This document shows, piece after piece, positions 36,205-40,563 of a stretch of 40,563 nucleotides of DNA; the first letter of the stretch is position 1; every line of letters starts with the position of its first letter. Both the position numbers and the translations under genes were made by a program. A model generated the notes under the pieces. It was not told where the DNA came from. It was given only the letters and a program-made list of their open reading frames with translations, and made no database searches. The DNA is from Bacteroidota bacterium (GTDB lineage: Bacteria > Bacteroidota > Bacteroidia > Bacteroidales > DTGW01): NCBI GenBank assembly GCA_029550865.1, contig JAKPGM010000011.1:1-40563 (forward strand), given 5' to 3'.

Positions 36205-36346
36205 ACAGGTAAATATTATTCAATATTAACAATAATTGGATGGAACACGCTTGTTATAATTTTCCTACACATGGCAAGTACGAAAATGATAAATATTTTC
36301 GTACTCGTTTCTGAATACTGCTATAATGCACGTTTTAATCAACAAA
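36204..36346 (-). repeat. Dispersed palindromic element, copy 5, before the DUF4407-like gene
   Basis: Core at 36239-36346: GGATGGAACACGCTTGT at the left edge, GCACGTTTTAATC at the right. The centre pairs perfectly (GTACGAAAAT with ATTTTCGTAC). The tail 36205-36238 is A/T-rich and runs into ATGAAAC, the start of the DUF4407-like gene. It separates that gene from the unknown gene upstream. Confidence 0.8.
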
Positions 36347-36349
36347 AGT

Positions 36350-36901
36350 TTAAATAATTTTTTTGTTAAGCACCTCAGCTTCCGAAATAGCAGCGAGGCC
36401 TTTGGTAAATCCTCGAGAATATGAGTGAATCATCCGCATGGGCAGACCTTGTTCATTATCAAGGTCGTCGTTGAGCTGTCGTATCTGTGTTAGCATGTCT
36501 TCAAGGAATTGTTTGCGCTTATTCAGCTGCTCCACCAGGTCGATAAGGCCAGCACGTTTTCGCGACTCGATGTGGGAATCAATTTCACAAATCTCGAGAT
36601 TGTAAAAGTTGGATGCTCGCTGCAAATAAATGCGCAAGTCCATTTTTAACATCTCTATGGCCTGTTGCTTATATTTTTCGTCTTGCGTGGTATAAGCATC
36701 CTGGAAACCTTTTGTCTCATTATCTTGCTGAATAAACTTATACACCTCTGTAATGGTAATTTTATCGGGTACGTACAACTCTACGTTATCGTCCACGTCT
36801 TTGACGAACAATTCGCGTGGAATGTGCGGTTTTGGTTCTTGCTCCTGTTGATTTTCTTCTGCTTTTTTGTTGTTTTTCCAGAAAAATTGAAAAAGTCCCA
36901 T
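36350..36901 (-). CDS. Unknown helical protein
   Basis: I do not recognise this 183-residue protein. The first 40 or so residues are polar with a basic patch (FWKNNKKAEENQQEQEPKP) and no signal peptide. A short strand-rich stretch follows (RELFVKDVDDNVELYVPDKI). From about residue 60 it is mostly helical and rich in charged residues (ESRKRAGLIDLVEQLNKRKQ), with coiled-coil character. It lies 21 bases after the HNH gene and is separated from the DUF4407-like gene only by a dispersed repeat, so a shared transcript is likely. Confidence 0.6.
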   Translation of the reverse strand: MGLFQFFWKNNKKAEENQQEQEPKPHIPRELFVKDVDDNVELYVPDKITITEVYKFIQQDNETKGFQDAYTTQDEKYKQQAIEMLKMDLRIYLQRASNFYNLEICEIDSHIESRKRAGLIDLVEQLNKRKQFLEDMLTQIRQLNDDLDNEQGLPMRMIHSYSRGFTKGLAAISEAEVLNKKII

Positions 36902-36922
36902 AATTCCTCAGATTAAAGTTAT

Positions 36923-37282
36923 TTACAGATATAGCGTTGGTATTTTATACAATCGATGTCCTTCGCGATGACATCTCTGGCAAAGGGTAATGAGTACATC
37001 GTCGGGATAGTCCCAGGGCATGGCATATCGATTAATCTTGGTGTGAAAATGATACTGTCGATGATGCACCTCTAAGTTATCGGTCGATTTGCAGATCAGA
37101 CATTTACCCCCATCGCGTTCAATTATCTGCTGCCGCCTCATTCGCCATCGAATATCAAGTAGCACGGCACCATAGGGGCCATGCTGCTGGTCTTTTTCCT
37201 GGTCCTTTTCATTATCCTGTACCTGGCTCATAGCATCAGTTATTTTGTTTTTCAAATAGTTTTTATCTGAAAATACATGCAT
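36923..37282 (-). CDS. HNH endonuclease-like protein
   Basis: A 119-residue protein with a zinc-stabilised HNH fold. CLICKSTDNLEVHH gives C61-x2-C64 and H73-H74; the second pair is C101-x2-C104 followed by H105 and H109 (CQRCHREGH). The N-terminal 45 residues are a charged linker with no known domain. The pattern predicts a metal-dependent nuclease, but no partner specificity domain is present. It lies between the barrel gene and the unknown helical protein with gaps of 25 and 21 bases. Not a Cas9-type HNH. Confidence 0.82.
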   Translation of the reverse strand: MHVFSDKNYLKNKITDAMSQVQDNEKDQEKDQQHGPYGAVLLDIRWRMRRQQIIERDGGKCLICKSTDNLEVHHRQYHFHTKINRYAMPWDYPDDVLITLCQRCHREGHRLYKIPTLYL

Positions 37283-37307
37283 ATAAGTTTTGTTATGGGA
37301 ATTATGC

Positions 37308-37982
37308 TTAAAATAATATTCCTATGTTGATGGATAGCGTGCTAACTTCTATTTTGTAATCATTTACACGAATCGACTGGCCGTTGGAATTAATTTTACC
37401 TTTTGGTCGGTGCTTCCCCAACCCGTTGTAGTGAACGCCGATTAAATATTTATCTTTAATTTTCAGTCCACCTCCTACGGTAAAGGCAAATTGGGTGGAT
37501 GAATTGAATTGGGCAGTAGCTTTTTCGTTATTTGTGTATATTGTCATGTTGGTTATTTTAAGTATGTCGAGTCCGATGCCCGATTCAAGCCACAGCGACA
37601 AGTTTTCGTCGGCCGGGATATTGAGGTTAAGACCGGTAAGCAGAGGCACATTTATGAATTTGTAATAGTCGATTTCAACATACAAACCGACATCTTCAAG
37701 ATTACTTTTTATATCGTCCTTCACGCTTTCTTTAAGACCGTTGTAATTGAAGTCGGCCGAAAGGAATAAGTTCACATTTGTTTGCGTAAAGTTGTAAAGA
37801 TATTTGCCTCCGATGTTAAAGCCTACATTGGCTCCGCCAGAATAATCTCTGTCGCTATCGTCGCTGCTAAAGTTTCCTACCGGTACAGCGGTTCCAGCGT
37901 ACAGGGTAAAATGGCTTTGTCCAGGAAGCTTGCCCGACGATATAATGCTAAGAAACAATATGGGTAAAATTTTGATTCTCAT
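37308..37982 (-). CDS. Outer-membrane beta-barrel protein
   Basis: A 224-residue exported protein with a signal peptide (MRIKILPILFLSIISSGKLPGQ) and alternating strands ending in an aromatic residue (SINIGILF). It opens with FTLYAGTAVPVGNF, typical of the OMP_b-brl / PorT-like barrels common in Bacteroidota. It is the first gene of the - strand group with HNH, the unknown helical protein and the DUF4407-like protein. Role unknown. Close to 8-10 strands fits its length. Confidence 0.75.
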   Translation of the reverse strand: MRIKILPILFLSIISSGKLPGQSHFTLYAGTAVPVGNFSSDDSDRDYSGGANVGFNIGGKYLYNFTQTNVNLFLSADFNYNGLKESVKDDIKSNLEDVGLYVEIDYYKFINVPLLTGLNLNIPADENLSLWLESGIGLDILKITNMTIYTNNEKATAQFNSSTQFAFTVGGGLKIKDKYLIGVHYNGLGKHRPKGKINSNGQSIRVNDYKIEVSTLSINIGILF

Positions 37983-38097
37983 AGTTTTGTGTATTAGTTT
38001 TACCTACTCTATTCAGGGTTTTCGGTTTCGCCCTTAAGTGTGAAGGCAAAACTAAGTGCCACTCCTGCAGTGATGCTGCAGACATTTCAGAAATAAT

Positions 38098-38105
38098 TAT
38101 TTTTG
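38098..38105 (+). promoter_or_regulatory. Candidate -7 box (TAttTTTG) before the WYL gene
   Basis: TATTTTTG fits TAnnTTTG but would place the transcription start at about 38112, just past the first ATG (38111). If real, it favours the second ATG (38129) as the translation start. A/T-rich context makes chance matches common. Confidence 0.3.
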
Positions 38106-38110
38106 TGTAA

Positions 38111-39154
38111 ATGACAAATCATTTGGATATGTCGACCAATAAAAAAGCTTTTGTACGGTACATGACGCTGGATAGATGCTTTGCAAACCGCGGACGCTTT
38201 TATACTATCAAAGATTTGTTGCAGGCATGCAATGAGGCGTTGAGCGAATTGTACCCAAACGAAAAGGGTATAAGCGAAAGGCAACTATACGACGATATTG
38301 CCTTTATGGAAAGTACGCAAGGGTGGAGTATACCCCTGGATCGCATTAAAGACGGGCGTTATACTTATTATCGATATAGCGATCCTGATTTTTCGATCAA
38401 CAGAAGACCGCTCACAATGGATGAACTTAATAGGGTGAAAGCAGCCATGGAGGTTTTGACCCATTTTATTGGATTGCCTCAGTTTGAGTGGATATACGAG
38501 ATTCTACCTATCCTAAGCGACAGGTTGGGCGTTTCGGGGCTTGGCAGTTCACGTCCCGTAATCGACCTGCATTCGAACCGCGATTTTACGGGCTTGAAGT
38601 ATATCGATCCGTTCTATCAGGCTATCGTCAATGAAGTAGTTCTGGAAGTTACCTACCAAAGCTTCGACAAACCCGTTCCCGAAACCTTTTACTATCATCC
38701 CTATTATCTGAAGGAATACAACAATCGGTGGTTTGTATTTGGATTCAACGAGGCAGCGGGCAAGCACACCTGGAATCTTGCCCTTGACCGGGTAGTGGAT
38801 ATAAAACAAACAACACGTACCTATGAGAAATTTGAGTTCGACTGGGAAAGTTTCTTTTACGATATCGTAGGGGTTACCCGATACGATAATGCAGAATTAC
38901 AAACCATTGAGCTTATCGTATATCCCGAGAGTGCACCGTACGTGTACCACAAGCCGTTGCACCCTTCCCAGCGAGCACGTTTCGAAGGAGATAGGTTGAG
39001 GGTTACCCTCAAGGTCATCCCCAATAGAGAATTGATACAGCTCATCCTCACTTATGGTAAAAATATCGAAGTAGTCTCGCCAGCATCGCTGCGGCAAATT
39101 ATTAGTCAGGAATTAGCAGAGGCATGTCGGCTATATAATACCGACAAAAAATGA
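38111..39154 (+). CDS. WYL-domain transcription regulator
   Basis: A 347-residue regulator with an N-terminal winged-helix-like region (YTIKDLLQACNEAL, SERQLYDDIAFMES) and a WYL ligand-binding domain from about residue 160. The WYL strands are seen as VVLEVTYQSFDKPVPETFYYHPYYL followed by NNRWFVFGFN and the end of the domain near WNLALDRVV. The C-terminal segment is the WCX-type extension (RARFEGDRLRVTLKV, REL to AEACRLY). Alternative start at 38129. It is divergent from the barrel-HNH-DUF4407 group, and near the CRISPR array; WYL proteins often regulate defence loci, but here the target is inferred. Confidence 0.88.
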   Translation: MTNHLDMSTNKKAFVRYMTLDRCFANRGRFYTIKDLLQACNEALSELYPNEKGISERQLYDDIAFMESTQGWSIPLDRIKDGRYTYYRYSDPDFSINRRPLTMDELNRVKAAMEVLTHFIGLPQFEWIYEILPILSDRLGVSGLGSSRPVIDLHSNRDFTGLKYIDPFYQAIVNEVVLEVTYQSFDKPVPETFYYHPYYLKEYNNRWFVFGFNEAAGKHTWNLALDRVVDIKQTTRTYEKFEFDWESFFYDIVGVTRYDNAELQTIELIVYPESAPYVYHKPLHPSQRARFEGDRLRVTLKVIPNRELIQLILTYGKNIEVVSPASLRQIISQELAEACRLYNTDKK

Positions 39155-39254
39155 AGGGCAGCCTCGTGCCTTAGATGGCCATCGCTGATGAGTAGATGGG
39201 GATATCGGGATTCAATAGTTTTAAATTTTTAGATGCAGCAACTCCAAAAGTTTT

Positions 39255-39400
39255 CATCCGAAAATATTTTTTAATTTTTTATAGCGGTCGTTTGGAACTC
39301 GCATGTGATGAGCTTTCTACACATAGGCAAGTACGAAACTGAAAAATATTTTCATTCTCGTTTGTGAATACTGCTCTACATGCTCGTTTCATCACAAGCA
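39255..39400 (-). repeat. Dispersed palindromic element, copy 6
   Basis: Right edge ACATGCTCGTTTCATC (39378-39393); left core edge TTGGAACTCGCATGT near 39293; A/T-rich tail down to TTTCATCCG (39252-39260). The centre pairs GTACGAAA with TTTTCATTC. A 37-codon frame runs on the - strand from 39392 to 39279. After the tail, a further 28-codon frame runs from 39257 to 39171, without recognisable content. Confidence 0.8.
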
Positions 39401-39663
39401 ACCTATAAAATATATGTTTTGTGTTTGCTGTCGGTACAGGTTTCTAAAAGGTCAGTATTGGTGGTGCTGTGGCATGCAAGACTTTTAAGTATTTTTATTT
39501 GTTGAAAAAAGCATTAAAATTCAGAGGTTAAGGAAGAAGTAAGCTTTTTATGCAATGTTTTTGTGTATTTGTAAGTTCACAAAGCGTTATATTTTTTAAT
39601 GGATAATATTTCCAGCTACTTGGAAGGATTCTTAAGGTTCTCGGTTCTGAGATAATATTTTTA
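39401..39663. other. Gene-free stretch before the array
   Basis: No gene is seen. The sequence is A/T-rich. It contains a chance-like TTTTAATGGATAAT near 39596 that matches the CRISPR repeat core for 14 bases but has no surrounding repeat structure. Confidence 0.5.
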
Positions 39664-39789
39664 ACCACAGAGGGCACAGAGGAGCACAGAGGTTTTTAAT
39701 TATTCTTTACAAACTTATATACTTTCCTCCGTGTTCCTCTGTGTTCTCTGTGGTGAGATTTATTTTTTTACCACAGAGGGTATGGAGGG
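39664..39789. repeat. ACCACAGAG-type inverted repeat
   Basis: A 29-base arm starting ACCACAGAGGGCACAGAGG (39664-39692) is matched by its reverse complement at 39726-39754 with about four mismatches. A third, partial direct copy lies at 39770-39789. Such ACCACAGAG repeats are scattered in many bacterial genomes. It could fold into a long hairpin. Confidence 0.75.
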
Positions 39790-39797
39790 AACAATGA

Positions 39798-39832
39798 TAC
39801 CCATTGTCCTGGTTAAAACCCGGGCAATGGTG
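39798..39832. other. Hairpin at the trailer end of the array
   Basis: Base-pairing potential between GATACCCATTGTCCTGG-side sequence and CCCGGGCAATGG (12-base arms, ten matches plus G-U pairs) around TTAAAA. It ends one base before the degenerate first repeat. It could end array transcripts read from the right, but no T-run follows on that strand. Confidence 0.4.
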
Positions 39833-39833
39833 T

Positions 39834-40237
39834 AATTAAATCCTTGTTTTAATGGATAATGCTCTCTGACGTAGGAGGGACTCGGATATAGTCAATAAGT
39901 TGCTCGTCTTAATCCTTGTTTTAATGGATAATGCTCTCTGACAAATATAGGGCAAAAGTTTACTGCGGGAAGAATTTGTCTTAATCCTTGTTTTAATGGA
40001 TAATGCTCTCTGACACATTAAATTTTAGTTAGTATATGAAAAAACTTATAAGTCTTAATCCTTGTTTTAATGGATAATGCTCTCTGACCTCTCTGGAAAA
40101 GAATTTTATGGACCCGCTAAATGGGGTCTTAATCCTTGTTTTAATGGATAATGCTCTCTGACAATGGTGAAAAAATCTCTATGTTCAAATTTGTTAGGTT
40201 GTCTTAATCCTTGTTTTAATGGATAATGCTCTCTGAC
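39834..40237 (-). CRISPR. CRISPR array, six 37-base repeats and five spacers
   Basis: Repeats at 39834-39870 (first four to five bases degenerate), 39906-39942, 39978-40014, 40052-40088, 40126-40162 and 40201-40237. Spacers are 35, 35, 37, 37 and 38 bases, the variable length common in type III. The five complete repeats are identical. The degenerate copy at the left marks the old end, and the right flank carries a promoter, so it is read leftward. On the transcribed strand the repeat ends GGATTAAGAC, giving an 8-nt crRNA handle ATTAAGAC. ATCC and GGAT within the repeat can form a small stem for Cas6. No spacer obviously matches this window. Confidence 0.97.
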
Positions 40238-40400
40238 AGGTAATTTTTTAATTTATTAATTTTCAATAATTTACATTCAAAAATAATGCCTTTTTTCCTA
40301 TTTTTACTCAAAAATAACATGCCTTTTTTGCGACTGCAAAGGTAATACAAATTTATGAAATTTTTTTTAAAAAAACATCATTTTGTGGGAAAAATCATCG
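40238..40400 (-). promoter_or_regulatory. CRISPR leader with promoter reading into the array
   Basis: On the - strand TTTG (40340-40337) and TATTTTTG (40316-40309) are separated by 20 bases, a full match to the Bacteroidota TTTG-N19/20-TAnnTTTG promoter. A second TATTTTTG occurs at 40285-40278 as part of a direct repeat (ATAATGCCTTTTTT-type) in the leader. Transcription would start about 65 bases before the first repeat. The sequence is strongly A/T-rich, as leaders usually are. Confidence 0.65.
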
Positions 40401-40471
40401 ACTGAAAAATTTAATTCTTTACGGTCTCCCTTAGGTTAATAAATACAACCTTCCTCCGCCCCTGTTGGCCA

Positions 40472-40547
40472 CCCCTCTCCTTCCCAAGGAGAGGGGCAGG
40501 GGGTGAGGATAGAAAGGATGAGGAGTAGGGGGTGAGGATAAAAAGGA
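40472..40547. repeat. Perfect inverted repeat and direct repeats at window end
   Basis: CCCCTCTCCTT (40472-40482) and AAGGAGAGGGG (40486-40496) form a perfect 11-bp stem. It is followed by two near-identical 21-base direct repeats (AGGGGGTGAGGATA...AAGGA) at 40498-40518 and 40527-40547. This looks like a commonly dispersed intergenic repeat; the window ends soon after. No gene is seen from 40401 to the end. Confidence 0.7.
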
Positions 40548-40563
40548 CATCGACAGGGTTTAA

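Noticed and set aside
36923-37282. HNH protein as a Cas nuclease (Cas9-like)
   Set aside because: It is 119 residues with a plain HNH fold and no RuvC or guide-binding parts.
39594-39609. CRISPR repeat core-like TTTTAATGGATAAT outside the array (also TTAATGGATAATG near 27221)
   Set aside because: Only 13-14 A/T-rich bases match, there is no spacing with the array and no second copy beside it.
1-40563. tRNA or rRNA genes
   Set aside because: No cloverleaf, CCA-ended gene or rRNA-like stretch was noticed on either strand by reading; a dedicated scan was not possible here.

Overview
The window reads as a chromosomal segment from a Bacteroidota bacterium, most likely order Bacteroidales. The evidence is a SusC/SusD pair, a PorZ component and C-terminal sorting domains of the type IX secretion system (T9SS), promoter-like boxes of the form TAnnTTTG, and start codons without a purine-rich ribosome binding site. 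The species cannot be named from the sequence alone.

Layout. (1) 1-5.8 kb: housekeeping genes gmhA (LPS heptose precursor), a MESH1-like alarmone hydrolase and porZ, then a stretch with a decayed IS3-family orfA, two tandem perfect palindromes and a small superoxide reductase. (2) 6.1-26.3 kb: a complete arabinan utilisation locus, all on the + strand: susC, susD, surface GH43 endo-arabinanase lipoprotein, GH51, second GH43, a secreted LamG protein with a T9SS tail, second GH51, a sodium:solute symporter, then araA, araD and araB. Together these would bind and cut arabinan at the surface, import oligosaccharides, release arabinose in the periplasm, take it into the cytoplasm and convert it to D-xylulose-5-phosphate. 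Most gaps between cistrons hold a strong hairpin, so the operon looks punctuated. No dedicated regulator gene is visible in the locus. (3) 26.4-27.2 kb: a GxxExxY gene flanked by degenerate GATTAA-type repeats. (4) 27.2-35.1 kb: a type III-A CRISPR-Cas operon on the - strand (cas6, cas10/csm1, fic, csm2, csm3, csm4, csm5). A Fic-domain gene sits inside the operon and overlaps the end of cas10. Cas10 keeps both its HD and GGDD motifs and Csm3 keeps its catalytic Asp, but no Csm6, Csx1 or other CARF nuclease and no cas1/cas2 is visible. (5) 35.2-39.2 kb: a - strand cluster (DUF4407-like membrane coiled-coil protein, unknown helical protein, HNH nuclease, outer-membrane barrel) divergent from a WYL regulator. 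(6) 39.2-40.6 kb: repeats and a six-repeat, five-spacer CRISPR array. Its degenerate repeat lies at the left end and its promoter-bearing leader at the right, so it is read leftward, in the same direction as the cas operon.

A dispersed palindromic element of about 105 bp plus an A/T-rich tail occurs six times (near 0.3, 0.45, 4.2, 9.3, 36.3 and 39.3 kb). In three places its tail runs directly into the ATG of a gene (porZ, susD, the DUF4407-like gene). The most promising leads for something undescribed are the Fic gene embedded in the type III-A operon, the neighbouring membrane/HNH cluster, and this repeat family.
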